Counted from the stretch's first letter, positions 15,923 to 24,376 are shown. The stretch is DNA of 38,589 bases from Lachnospiraceae bacterium (GCA_017412055.1 JAFQOW010000054.1:1-38589); one strand, 5' to 3'. Made by a program: numbers and translations. Notes: generated by a model not told the origin, from the sequence alone.

Positions 15923-16597
15923 ATGGCAGATATGGTTAAAGTATATTTATACGGTAAAGAGTACGAAGTACCAGCTAGCTTAACTATTATGGAAGCTTTT
16001 GAGTATGCTGGTTATCAGTTAGTACGTGGCTGTGGTTGTAGAAATGGTTTCTGTGGAGCTTGTGCTACAATCTACAGATTAAAGGGTCAGGTTGAATTAC
16101 ACGGATGTTTAGCATGTTCTACACAGGTAGAAGATGGTATGTGTGTAGCAACATTACCATTCTTCCCATTAGAGAAGAAGGTTTATGATATTACAGAAAT
16201 CAAGCCTACAGAGCAGATTATGATGCAGCTCTATCCAGAAATCTACAAGTGTATCGGATGTAACGCTTGTACAAAGGCTTGTACACAGCAGCTTAATGTT
16301 ATGCAGTACATTGCTCACGCTCAGAGAGGTGAGTTCGAGAAGTGTGCAGAGCTTTCATTTGACTGTGTAATGTGTGGTGTTTGTTCATCACGTTGTCCAG
16401 CAGGTATCTCACATCCTCAGGTAGCTCTTCTTGCAAGAAGACTTACAGGTAAGTACATCAGACCAGAAGCTGAGCACTTAACAAAGAGAGTAAAAGAGAT
16501 CGAAGACGGTGAGTGCAAGGCATTAATCGAGGCTATTATGGCTAAGCCATTAGAGGAGATTAAGGAAATGTACAACAATAGAGAGATTGAGAAGTAA
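15923..16597 (+). CDS. fumarate reductase iron-sulfur subunit-like protein (FrdB/TfrB N-half)
   Basis: The 224-aa protein has a plant-type [2Fe-2S] domain (RGCGCRNGFCGAC near residues 36-48, then GCLAC and GMC). An alpha-helical domain follows with two [4Fe-4S] motifs, CIGCNACTKACTQ near 111 and CVMCGVCSSRCP near 152. This is the FrdB/SdhB and thiol:fumarate reductase TfrB arrangement. It ends where TfrB would continue into an HdrB-like CCG domain; that domain is encoded separately by hdrB in the same operon. It should relay electrons to the FrdA-type flavoprotein that starts 13 bases later. It lacks a partner membrane anchor, so the enzyme is cytoplasmic. Confidence 0.85.
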   Translation: MADMVKVYLYGKEYEVPASLTIMEAFEYAGYQLVRGCGCRNGFCGACATIYRLKGQVELHGCLACSTQVEDGMCVATLPFFPLEKKVYDITEIKPTEQIMMQLYPEIYKCIGCNACTKACTQQLNVMQYIAHAQRGEFEKCAELSFDCVMCGVCSSRCPAGISHPQVALLARRLTGKYIRPEAEHLTKRVKEIEDGECKALIEAIMAKPLEEIKEMYNNREIEK

Positions 16598-16610
16598 GGA
16601 GGACGTGAAG

Positions 16611-18233
16611 ATGAGTTTACCATATACATCGGAAATGATGGAATCAATCAAAAAGGTAGAAGCAGGTAGAGCAGCTCGTGTTAATGGTCCAGAGCCAAAG
16701 CGTATGACAGCTGATGAGAAGACAGCTCTCCTTCAGGCATTCCATCCAGATTATAACCTTGATTCATTTGAAGAGATTAAGGTTGGTCCTAATGCAGGAC
16801 AGAAGGCTCCAAAGGAGTTAGTAGAAGTTCTTCAGGGTGAAAGCAGAATTAAGGGCATGGACCTTGATTTAACTAAGCCTGATTTTGACGTAGACGTATT
16901 AGTAATCGGTGGTGGTGGAGCTGGTTCTTCAGCTGCTATCGAAGCTAACGAGGCAGGCGCTAACGTTATGATCGTTACAAAGCTTCGTATCGGTGATGCT
17001 AATACAATGATGGCAGAGGGTGGTATCCAGGCTGCTGATAAGGAAAATGATTCACCAGCACAGCATTACTTAGATGTAATGGGTGGCGGACATTACGCAA
17101 ATGTTCCTGAGCTTGTAGAGAAGCTTGTATGTGATGGCCCTTCAGCTATCAACTGGCTTGACAAGTTAGGTGTATTATTTGACAAAGATGAAAATGGTAG
17201 AATGATTACTACTCATGGTGGTGGTACATCTCGTAAGAGAATGCACGCTGCAGCTGACTATTCAGGAGCAGAAATCATGAGAGTACTTAGAGATGAAGTT
17301 TTCAACAGAAAGATTCCTGTTGTAGATTTCACAGCTGCTATCGAAATTATCAAGGATACAGATGGTAAGGCTGCAGGTGCAGTTCTTATGAATATGGAGA
17401 CAAAGGAAATTCTTATCGCTAGAGCTAAGACAGTTATCATCGCTACAGGTGGTGCTGGACGTATGCACTATCAGGGATTCCCTACATCTAACCATTATGG
17501 TGCTACAGCTGACGGTCTTGTTCTTGCATACCGTGCAGGTGCTCCATTATTATACCAGGATACATTACAGTATCATCCAACAGGTGTTGCATTCCCAGCT
17601 CAGATTTACGGTGCACTTGTTACAGAGAAGGTTCGTTCTATGGGAGCTATGTTCGTAAATAAAGATGGTGAAGTATTTATGCATCCACTTGAGACAAGAG
17701 ATGTGGCTGCTTCTGGAATCATCAGAGAGTGTAAGGAGAGAGGCAAGGGCGTTCAGACACCACAGGCTGAAGGTATCTGGCTTGATACACCAATGATCGA
17801 TATGATTCATGGTGAAGGTACTCTTGAGAAGAGATTACCAGGTATGCTTCGTATGTATTTAAGATGCGGTATCGATATGAGAGAGGTACCTATCGTAATT
17901 TATCCTACACTTCATTACCAGAATGGTGGTATCAAGATTGGTGCAAATGGTATGTCAGAGGTAGAAAACCTCTACGTAGCAGGTGAGGCAGTTGGTGGAA
18001 TCCATGGTAGAAACAGACTTATGGGTAATTCACTTCTTGACATCATCGTATTTGGTCGTAATGCAGGCCAGCAGGCTGGTGCTAAGTGTAAGGAAGTTGA
18101 ACTTAAGGAGCTTACAGTTTCACATGTAGATGACTTCTCTAAGATGCTTGCAGATGCAGGTATTAAGACAGAGGTAGTATCTCCTAAGTTATTACCAGAC
18201 TACAGACCAGAAGGTGTTACTAGATTAAATTAG
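16611..18233 (+). CDS. frdA: fumarate reductase flavoprotein subunit (soluble FrdA/TfrA type)
   Basis: I start at ATG 16611 (540 aa), which AAGGAGG precedes directly. The FAD motif VIGGGGAGSSAAIEA lies near residue 108. THGGGTSRKRMHAA resembles the covalent-FAD region of this family. LETRDVAASGI carries the Arg equivalent to the E. coli FrdA proton-shuttle Arg287. HYQNGGI and GRNRLMGNSLLD carry the substrate-binding His and Arg. All fumarate-site residues I could compare are kept, so fumarate reduction (or succinate oxidation in reverse) is expected. HYQNGG rather than HYTMGG recalls thiol:fumarate reductases. It closes the translationally coupled run before a strong hairpin. Confidence 0.9.
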   Translation: MSLPYTSEMMESIKKVEAGRAARVNGPEPKRMTADEKTALLQAFHPDYNLDSFEEIKVGPNAGQKAPKELVEVLQGESRIKGMDLDLTKPDFDVDVLVIGGGGAGSSAAIEANEAGANVMIVTKLRIGDANTMMAEGGIQAADKENDSPAQHYLDVMGGGHYANVPELVEKLVCDGPSAINWLDKLGVLFDKDENGRMITTHGGGTSRKRMHAAADYSGAEIMRVLRDEVFNRKIPVVDFTAAIEIIKDTDGKAAGAVLMNMETKEILIARAKTVIIATGGAGRMHYQGFPTSNHYGATADGLVLAYRAGAPLLYQDTLQYHPTGVAFPAQIYGALVTEKVRSMGAMFVNKDGEVFMHPLETRDVAASGIIRECKERGKGVQTPQAEGIWLDTPMIDMIHGEGTLEKRLPGMLRMYLRCGIDMREVPIVIYPTLHYQNGGIKIGANGMSEVENLYVAGEAVGGIHGRNRLMGNSLLDIIVFGRNAGQQAGAKCKEVELKELTVSHVDDFSKMLADAGIKTEVVSPKLLPDYRPEGVTRLN

Positions 18234-18240
18234 TCATTAG

Positions 18241-18274
18241 TCGCAGTTGCAAGTAGAAGGGCTTGCAACTGCGA
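18241..18274 (+). terminator. strong hairpin after frdA, probable partial terminator
   Basis: A perfect 13-bp stem, TCGCAGTTGCAAG and CTTGCAACTGCGA, with an 8-base loop starts seven bases after the frdA stop. Only TTTAGTG follows, a weak U-tract. No convincing promoter precedes the carrier gene, so read-through or RNA-end stabilisation is more likely than full termination. This would set a lower level for carrier and fumarase than for the redox complex. Confidence 0.6.
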
Positions 18275-18344
18275 TTTAGTGTAACTCTTTATATAATGCT
18301 AAGGGTGAATTAAATTAGAGTAGAAGATATGGAGGAAGAAAGTC

Positions 18345-19607
18345 ATGGTACTCTTTGATGGAGTTATTTCGATCACAGGAATTACATTTTTTATGTTTTG
18401 TTTGTTTGCAATCGCCATTATAGGCTATGCTATTGGACGTATTCAGATTAAAGGCGTAGGTCTTGGCGATGCTGCTGTATTTATCGTAGCACTTCTTTTC
18501 GGTGCGTTATTATATGATCCATTAGTTGAGCAGCTTACATTAGCTACAGCTAATCCTGAAGTTACAGTTAATTATACTTCAAATGCACTTAAGATAGTTG
18601 AGAGCTTAGGTTTAATTCTTTTTGTTACATCTGTAGGATTTATTGCAGGTCCTAAGTTTTTTGGTAATTTAAAGAAAAACTTTAAATCTTATGTATTATT
18701 GGGTGTTATAATTATTCTTATGGGTGGTCTTTCAGCTGTAGGTTGTATTTACCTTGGTAGAGCATTAGGTGAGACAAATCATGAAGGATTTACTGCTATG
18801 GTTGTGGGTCTTCTTTCTGGTTCATTAACATCTACACCAGCATTCTCAGCAGCTAAGGCTACAGTTGCCTCACAGTACGAAGCGCTTGTATCTGTAGGAC
18901 ATGGTATTGCTTATATCTTCGGTGTAGTAGGTGTAGTACTTTTTGTACAGATTATTCCAAAGCTTTCAAAGGCAAATATGGAAGAAGAGAGAGCTAAGCT
19001 TGTAAGTGTTGATGGTGGTTCTGATGAGAAAAAAGAAGAGAAGAAGAAATTAATCGAGTTAGATGAATTTGGCCTTGGTGCATTTGCACTTGCAGCAGTT
19101 ATTGGTACATTTGTTGGTATGATAAAGATTCCTTTATCAAGCAAGGGACTTTCAGGAACAACATTTGCACTTACAACAACAGGTGGTTGTTTAATGACAG
19201 CTTTAGTATTTGGTCATTTTAGACGTGTTGGTAAGATTTCTATTATGCCAAAGCAGGCTACTTTAAAGGTATTTAGAGAGCTAGGACTTATGTTATTCTT
19301 AATTGGAGCTGGTATCCCTGGTGGTGCTGATTTCGTTAAGCATTTTGATATTATGTACTTTGTATATGGTGCAATCATGACAATCGTACCATTGATTGTT
19401 GGATTCTTATTTGCTAAGTATGTACTTAAGTTAAGCTTGCTCAATAACCTTGGTTCTATCACAGGTGGTATGACAAGTACACCAGCATTAGGAACACTTA
19501 TTAATACAGCAGGAACAGAAGAGGTTGCTTCAGCTTATGCTGCTACATATCCAATCGCTTTAATTGCAGTTGTATTAGTATCACAGTTCTTGATAATATT
19601 ATTCTAA
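18345..19607 (+). CDS. AspT/YidE-family (AAE) carrier, probable C4-dicarboxylate transporter
   Basis: The 420-aa polytopic membrane protein has two homologous halves. Each contains the AAE-family motif: GLLSGSLTSTPAFSAA in the first and GSITGGMTSTPALGTL in the second. The family includes the aspartate:alanine antiporter AspT and the succinate exporter SucE1 of Corynebacterium. AspT is longer because of two RCK/TrkA-C domains between the halves; here that region is only a short charged loop (KKEEKKKLIELDE). Sitting between fumarate reductase and fumarase, it most likely exports succinate or exchanges it for malate, fumarate or aspartate. GGAGG precedes the ATG. Substrate and direction are inferred from context only. 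Confidence 0.82.
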   Translation: MVLFDGVISITGITFFMFCLFAIAIIGYAIGRIQIKGVGLGDAAVFIVALLFGALLYDPLVEQLTLATANPEVTVNYTSNALKIVESLGLILFVTSVGFIAGPKFFGNLKKNFKSYVLLGVIIILMGGLSAVGCIYLGRALGETNHEGFTAMVVGLLSGSLTSTPAFSAAKATVASQYEALVSVGHGIAYIFGVVGVVLFVQIIPKLSKANMEEERAKLVSVDGGSDEKKEEKKKLIELDEFGLGAFALAAVIGTFVGMIKIPLSSKGLSGTTFALTTTGGCLMTALVFGHFRRVGKISIMPKQATLKVFRELGLMLFLIGAGIPGGADFVKHFDIMYFVYGAIMTIVPLIVGFLFAKYVLKLSLLNNLGSITGGMTSTPALGTLINTAGTEEVASAYAATYPIALIAVVLVSQFLIILF

Positions 19608-19635
19608 ATAAATAATAAACATGGAGGAAAGTTAA

Positions 19636-20478
19636 ATGCGTGAAATTAATGTAAGTCAGCTTACAGACGTTGTTGAGAAGCTTTGTATCGAAGCTAATCA
19701 GCATTTACCAGGCGATGTTAAAGACGCAATCAAGAAGTGCAGAGCATGTGAAGATTGGGAAATCGCTCAGGGCGTTTTAGATAAGATTATTACAAATTTT
19801 GAAATTGCAGATGAGCAGTGCGTACCTATCTGTCAGGATACAGGTATGGCTTGTGTATTCTTAGAGATTGGACAGGATGTTCACTTTGTAGGTGGTGATT
19901 TAACAGACGCTATCAACGAAGGTGTTCGTCGTGGATATGATAAGGGATACTTAAGAAAGTCTGTAGTTAAGGATCCAGTTCGTAGAGGAAACACAGGTGA
20001 TAATACACCTGCTATGATTTACACAGAAATCGTTCCTGGTGAGGAAGTTAAGGTTACTGTAGGTCCTAAGGGCTTCGGTAGTGAAAATATGAGTGCTATC
20101 CGTATGTTTAAGCCTTCAGCTGGACTTCAGGGAATCAAGGATTTTATCATTGAGACAGTAGAGACAGCTGGTCCTAACCCTTGCCCACCTATGGTAGTAG
20201 GTGTAGGTATCGGAGGAACATTTGATAAGGCTGCATTACTTGCAAAGAAAGCTCTTATGAGACCACTTGATTCTAAGAACCCAGACCCATTTTATGCTGA
20301 TCTTGAGGAAGAGATGCTTGCTAAGATTAACGAGCTTGGTATCGGACCTCAGGGATTCGGTGGAAAGACAACAGCTATCGGCTTAAATATTGAGACATTA
20401 CCAACACATATCGCTGGTATGCCATGTGCAATCAATATTAACTGCCACGTTACACGTCATAAGTCGGAGGTGATCTAA
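19636..20478 (+). CDS. fumA: class I fumarate hydratase alpha subunit
   Basis: This 280-aa protein is the N-terminal-type subunit of a two-subunit, iron-sulfur fumarase (TtdA/FumA-alpha family). Motifs include [46 protein letters not shown] and [16 protein letters not shown]. The cysteines in these are the expected ligands of the catalytic [4Fe-4S] cluster. It converts malate to fumarate in the cytoplasm together with the beta subunit. L-tartrate dehydratase is the main alternative for this family, but malate dehydrogenase and fumarate reductase in the same operon favour fumarase. GGAGG lies upstream, and the stop overlaps the next start (TAATG). Confidence 0.9.
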   Translation: MREINVSQLTDVVEKLCIEANQHLPGDVKDAIKKCRACEDWEIAQGVLDKIITNFEIADEQCVPICQDTGMACVFLEIGQDVHFVGGDLTDAINEGVRRGYDKGYLRKSVVKDPVRRGNTGDNTPAMIYTEIVPGEEVKVTVGPKGFGSENMSAIRMFKPSAGLQGIKDFIIETVETAGPNPCPPMVVGVGIGGTFDKAALLAKKALMRPLDSKNPDPFYADLEEEMLAKINELGIGPQGFGGKTTAIGLNIETLPTHIAGMPCAININCHVTRHKSEVI

Positions 20479-21035
20479 TGGAGAAGCATATTACATTACC
20501 ACTTACAGAAGAATTAGCTAAGTCACTTAAGGCTGGCGAGACTGTTTACTTAACAGGTACAATTTATACTTCAAGAGATGCTGGACATAAGAGAATGTGC
20601 GAATCACTTGCAAAGGGTGAGCCACTTCCATTTGATCCAACAGATGCAACAATCTACTATGTTGGACCAACTCCTGCTAAGCCAGGTCAGGTTATCGGTT
20701 CAGCAGGTCCTACAACAAGTGGACGTATGGATGCGTATGCTCCAACTATGATGTCAGTAGGAGCTAGAGGTATGATTGGTAAGGGTGCTAGACTTCCAGA
20801 AGTAGTTGACGCTATGAAGAAGTATAGTGGTGTATACTTTGGTGCTATTGGTGGCGCAGGTGCACTTTTAGCTAAGTGTATCAAGAAGTGTGAACTTATC
20901 GCATACGAAGATTTGGGTGCAGAGGCTTTAAGAAAGCTTTATGTAGAGGATATGCCACTTGTAGTAATTATCGATTCAGAGGGTAATAACCTTTATGAAG
21001 AGGGAAGAGCTGCATATTTAAAGAAGAATAACTAA
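20478..21035 (+). CDS. fumB: class I fumarate hydratase beta subunit
   Basis: The 185-aa protein is the C-terminal-type subunit (TtdB/FumA-beta). It has VYLTGTIYTSRDAGHKRM, the glycine-rich YYVGPTPAKPGQVIGSAG, GPTTSGRMDAYAP and GAIGGAGALLAKCIKK. This part forms the swivelling domain that completes the active site with the alpha subunit. Length and motifs are normal. GGAGG at 20466-20470 lies inside the end of the alpha gene. It ends the operon just before a terminator at 21048. Confidence 0.9.
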   Translation: MEKHITLPLTEELAKSLKAGETVYLTGTIYTSRDAGHKRMCESLAKGEPLPFDPTDATIYYVGPTPAKPGQVIGSAGPTTSGRMDAYAPTMMSVGARGMIGKGARLPEVVDAMKKYSGVYFGAIGGAGALLAKCIKKCELIAYEDLGAEALRKLYVEDMPLVVIIDSEGNNLYEEGRAAYLKKNN

Positions 21036-21047
21036 TTTAATGTAATT

Positions 21048-21098
21048 AAAAGAGTGTTGTTATTGTATGAAAAAGCTAATACAGTACAGCACTCTTTT
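21048..21098 (+). terminator. terminator of the malate/fumarate operon
   Basis: AAAAGAGTGTTGT (21048-21060) pairs with ACAGCACTCTTTT (21086-21098) with one G-U pair and a 25-base loop. The right arm ends in a T-run. Confidence 0.75.
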
Positions 21099-21167
21099 TG
21101 TATTATTCTATTGTGATAATACATATAAAATGTTAGTTAAATCTATATATTCTAGTGAAAATATACA

Positions 21168-21196
21168 TTGACGAATTATTGCTTTTGGTATATATT
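21168..21196 (+). promoter_or_regulatory. promoter of the membrane-anchored amylase
   Basis: TTGACG (21168-21173), a 17-base spacer and TATATT (21191-21196) are followed by imperfect direct repeats AGTACGTATAGA and AGCACGTAGA at about 21201-21222. GGAGA precedes the ATG at 21264. No CRE-like catabolite site stands out. Confidence 0.55.
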
Positions 21197-21263
21197 GAAG
21201 TACGTATAGAAGCACGTAGAGGCTAGGTAGCTATTAATAATTAATGAAAATGGAGAAAATAAA

Positions 21264-23927
21264 ATGGAATTTTTAGAAAATCTAAGTAGTAAAGCTAAAG
21301 CGATAGGTGCTGCAGTTATAATCGGTGTGATTGTTTTGATTGTTGGAATTAAGATATTTTCTAACCCAGAATCTGAAAAGTCAAATGCAAATACATCTGG
21401 TACAACTACTGATTATGATTTGGCAGATAATATTCAAGATGGTGTTATACTTCACTGTTTTAACTGGAAGTACAACGATATCAAAGCAGAGCTTAAGAAT
21501 ATAGCAGCAGCTGGATTTACATCTATTCAGACATCGCCTGCACAGGCATCTGTAAATTCAGGTTTATGGTATTACCTTTATCAGCCAATGGGATTTAGTG
21601 TTGGAACTAATGATTTAGGTACAAAGGGTGAGCTTAAAGAGCTTTGTGAGGAAGCGGAGAAGTATGGAATAAAAGTAATCGTTGATGTTATCGCTAATCA
21701 TCTTGCAGATGATCCTAACATTCAGTCTGATTTAAGAGATTCAGCATATTGGCATACATTTGGACCTATTACAAATTGGTCTGATAGATATCAGGTAACA
21801 CATGGTGTTGTATTAATGCCAGATTTAAATCATGAGAATCCATTTATTCAGCAGGTTGTAAGTAATTATATTACTGAGCTTAAGGCTATAGGCGTAGATG
21901 GTATTCGTTGGGATGCTGCAAAGCATATTTCATTGCCTAGCGAGGGTTCAACTTTCTGGCCAGGAGTAACAAGCCAGGGATTATACCACTATGGAGAAAT
22001 TTTGACTGGTCCAGATGATAGACAAACTGGAAATGAAGATTTGATGATAGAGTATACAGATTATGTATCTGTAACAGATAGTACATATGGTAAGGAACTC
22101 CGTGATGCATTTGCAAACGAAACAGTGCCAGAGTCATTTGGTAACTGGGTGAATAAGGGCGTGTCTAAGAACAAGCTTGTTTACTGGAGTGAAAGTCATG
22201 ATACTTGGTCAAATAATCAGGACTTTGGTTATTCAAATGGTATGAGTCAGAATGTTATAGATAGAGCTTATGCCATAGCTGCAAGCCAGAATGGTTCTAC
22301 AGCATTATATTTCTCACGTCCACAGTCAACAGTTAAGGAAAATATTTTTGCAGGACATAAGGGAAGCACACATTTTGCAAGTGCAGAAGTAGCTGCGATT
22401 AATCATTTCCATAATGCTATGAATGGTCAGAAGGATGCATATGCAACAGGTGAAAATTGTGCAGTGGTTAGCCGTGAATTAGGTGCAGTTATCGTAGCTG
22501 GTAAGGGTCAGGATATCCATGTAACAGTACCTAATGCGGATGGATTAACAAGACCAGGAACATATAAGGATGTTCTCACAGGTACATCTTGGGTAGTAAC
22601 ATCAACAACTATTACTGGTACAATCGGTTCAACAGGTATCGCTGTAATCTACGGTGAGTCAGTAGCACCTGTTATACCAGATACACAGGAAGGTGCAACA
22701 GTTCCTGGAAATGCAGATGTGCCAGTAGTTACAGAAGGCAAGGTATATTATAAGAACTCTGAGAAATGGCCAGAGGTATATGCATATTATTGGGCTAAGG
22801 ATAATCAAGAATTATGTACATGGCCAGGAGTTGCTATGACAAGTGTTGGCGATAATATTTATTCAGTAGAGCTTCCAGCAGGTTGTGAATATATTATCTT
22901 TAGTGATGGTAATAGCTTAAAGACATTAGAAATAACACTAGCAGGTCCTAACAAGTTATATGCAAGTGGAAATTGGACTGATTATGCAGAGAAAGAGCCT
23001 GAAACTACACCAGTAGCACCAGAAGAACCAGTTGCTACACAGGGATCTGTATTCTTTGTAAATACAGAGAAATGGAGCAAGGTTAAGGCATATTATTGGA
23101 GTACAGTAGATCCTAAGATGACTACATGGCCAGGTGAAGATATGGTTAAGGTTGATGGAGATGTCTATGGTATTGTATTGCCAGAAGGTGCAGAGTGGAT
23201 TATTTTCAGCGATGGAAATGGTGCACAAACAGAGGATATTATGTTAGCTGGTGCAAATAAGGTATATACATATTCAGATAAGACATGGTCAGATTATTCT
23301 GGAACTATTCCAGAAAATCCATCTGGTGGAACAGATACACCGGATACTCCAGATGAACCAGATGCTTCAGTGGATTACGTAGGTAACATATTCTTTAAGA
23401 ACACAAAGAATTGGAGCAAGGTAAATATTTATTACTGGAGTACAATTGATCCAAAGATGGTTGAATGGCCAGGTTCAGAGATGAATCATCTTGGTAATCA
23501 GATATATGGATTTACAATTCCAGAAGGAGCAGAGTTTGTAATATTTACAGATGGAAGTTCACAGACAGACGACATTACTTTAGATGGCTTAAATAAGGTA
23601 TACTTAAATGGCAAGTGGGTAGAAAAGGGTTCTAGCGAATTAGAAGGCTCACAGCAGTCAAAGGATAAGGAATACATTTATTTCAAGAATACGGATAAGT
23701 GGAAGAGTGTATGTGCATACTACTGGAATGATAACAATACTAATATGACAAAATGGCCAGGTGTAGAGATGGAATCAGTTGGCGATGGAGTATATCGTAT
23801 TGAAGTACCAGAGGAAGCTAAGTATATTATCTTCTCAAATGGTAGTGGAAGTCAGACAGCCGATATTGAAATCGAAGGTGTAAATAAGATATTCACTGAT
23901 GGAAGTGGCTGGGAAGATTACAACTAA
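21264..23927 (+). CDS. membrane-anchored GH13 alpha-amylase with four CBM26 modules
   Basis: The 887-aa protein starts with a single hydrophobic helix (residues about 14-32) without a clear cleavage site, so it is probably anchored to the membrane. The GH13 domain shows DVIANH (region I), GIRWDAAKH with nucleophile D217, YGEIL with acid/base E245 and SESHD with D313. Four starch-binding CBM26 modules begin near residues 492, 594, 707 and 803. Each has the YYW...WPG...YIIFSDG-type pattern, and Pro/Thr/Glu linkers separate them. It should hydrolyse alpha-1,4 bonds in starch close to the cell. It is a close paralogue of the next gene; each has its own promoter and terminator. Confidence 0.92.
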   Translation: MEFLENLSSKAKAIGAAVIIGVIVLIVGIKIFSNPESEKSNANTSGTTTDYDLADNIQDGVILHCFNWKYNDIKAELKNIAAAGFTSIQTSPAQASVNSGLWYYLYQPMGFSVGTNDLGTKGELKELCEEAEKYGIKVIVDVIANHLADDPNIQSDLRDSAYWHTFGPITNWSDRYQVTHGVVLMPDLNHENPFIQQVVSNYITELKAIGVDGIRWDAAKHISLPSEGSTFWPGVTSQGLYHYGEILTGPDDRQTGNEDLMIEYTDYVSVTDSTYGKELRDAFANETVPESFGNWVNKGVSKNKLVYWSESHDTWSNNQDFGYSNGMSQNVIDRAYAIAASQNGSTALYFSRPQSTVKENIFAGHKGSTHFASAEVAAINHFHNAMNGQKDAYATGENCAVVSRELGAVIVAGKGQDIHVTVPNADGLTRPGTYKDVLTGTSWVVTSTTITGTIGSTGIAVIYGESVAPVIPDTQEGATVPGNADVPVVTEGKVYYKNSEKWPEVYAYYWAKDNQELCTWPGVAMTSVGDNIYSVELPAGCEYIIFSDGNSLKTLEITLAGPNKLYASGNWTDYAEKEPETTPVAPEEPVATQGSVFFVNTEKWSKVKAYYWSTVDPKMTTWPGEDMVKVDGDVYGIVLPEGAEWIIFSDGNGAQTEDIMLAGANKVYTYSDKTWSDYSGTIPENPSGGTDTPDTPDEPDASVDYVGNIFFKNTKNWSKVNIYYWSTIDPKMVEWPGSEMNHLGNQIYGFTIPEGAEFVIFTDGSSQTDDITLDGLNKVYLNGKWVEKGSSELEGSQQSKDKEYIYFKNTDKWKSVCAYYWNDNNTNMTKWPGVEMESVGDGVYRIEVPEEAKYIIFSNGSGSQTADIEIEGVNKIFTDGSGWEDYN

Positions 23928-23953
23928 ATAACAAAAATACAATATAAATTAAA

Positions 23954-23988
23954 AAATCTCTTAACCCTTGTGGTTAAGGGATTTTTTT
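23954..23988 (+). terminator. terminator of the anchored amylase gene
   Basis: AAATCTCTTAACC pairs with GGTTAAGGGATTT (one G-U pair) around a 5-base loop. A run of T follows. Confidence 0.85.
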
Positions 23989-24025
23989 GATTTTAAAAGA
24001 CTTAGAAATGTTGAAAAATCGTTAT

Positions 24026-24302
24026 GTACAATTCTATCAAAAAATACGAAAATGTCATCAGGTAGTACAATTCTATCACAAAAAATATAAAAAACATAAA
24101 AAATTTATGTATCGAACTAAAAAAACTAATATTATGTTCGAAAGTTTATTACTTGTTTGAGATAAAGTGTTAATGTATATTTTTATAGAAGGATATTTAC
24201 TGATATTTAGGGATTTTATAGAAAATATTCAAAAAATGTATCAGTAATCGGAATTACGTTTTTGTATAGTAAAAAATAAAAAGGAGGGTAGCTTAAATGT
24301 AA
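24026..24302 (+). promoter_or_regulatory. promoter and structured leader of the secreted amylase
   Basis: The 449-base gap 23928-24376 holds no gene apart from the terminator and these control elements. GTACAATTCTATCA occurs twice (24026-24039 and 24065-24078, period 39). TCGAAC (24112-24117) and GTTCGA (24136-24141) form a spaced dyad. TTGTTT (24153-24158), 17 bases and TATATT (24176-24181) are the likely promoter. TTACTGATA (24197-24205) and TATCAGTAA (24239-24247) could fold in the leader. AAGGAGGG (24281-24288) precedes ATGTAA (24297-24302), a start codon immediately followed by a stop, inside the small hairpin AGCTTA-AATG-TAAGCT. The leader would be about 190 bases. Confidence 0.5.
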
Positions 24303-24376
24303 GCTGTACGGAAATGTATTGGGGTCAAAATATATCCTAAGAACATGCAGATTTATTATTAATGGAGAAGAAGAAA

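Noticed and set aside
18286-18297. TATATAAT as a promoter of the carrier gene.
   Set aside because: No acceptable -35 box at 16-18 bases; the only TTGCAA nearby is 23 bases away and lies within the hairpin.
19636-21035. L-tartrate dehydratase TtdAB.
   Set aside because: Same family, but the malate dehydrogenase and fumarate reductase neighbours make fumarase more likely. Not excluded by sequence alone.
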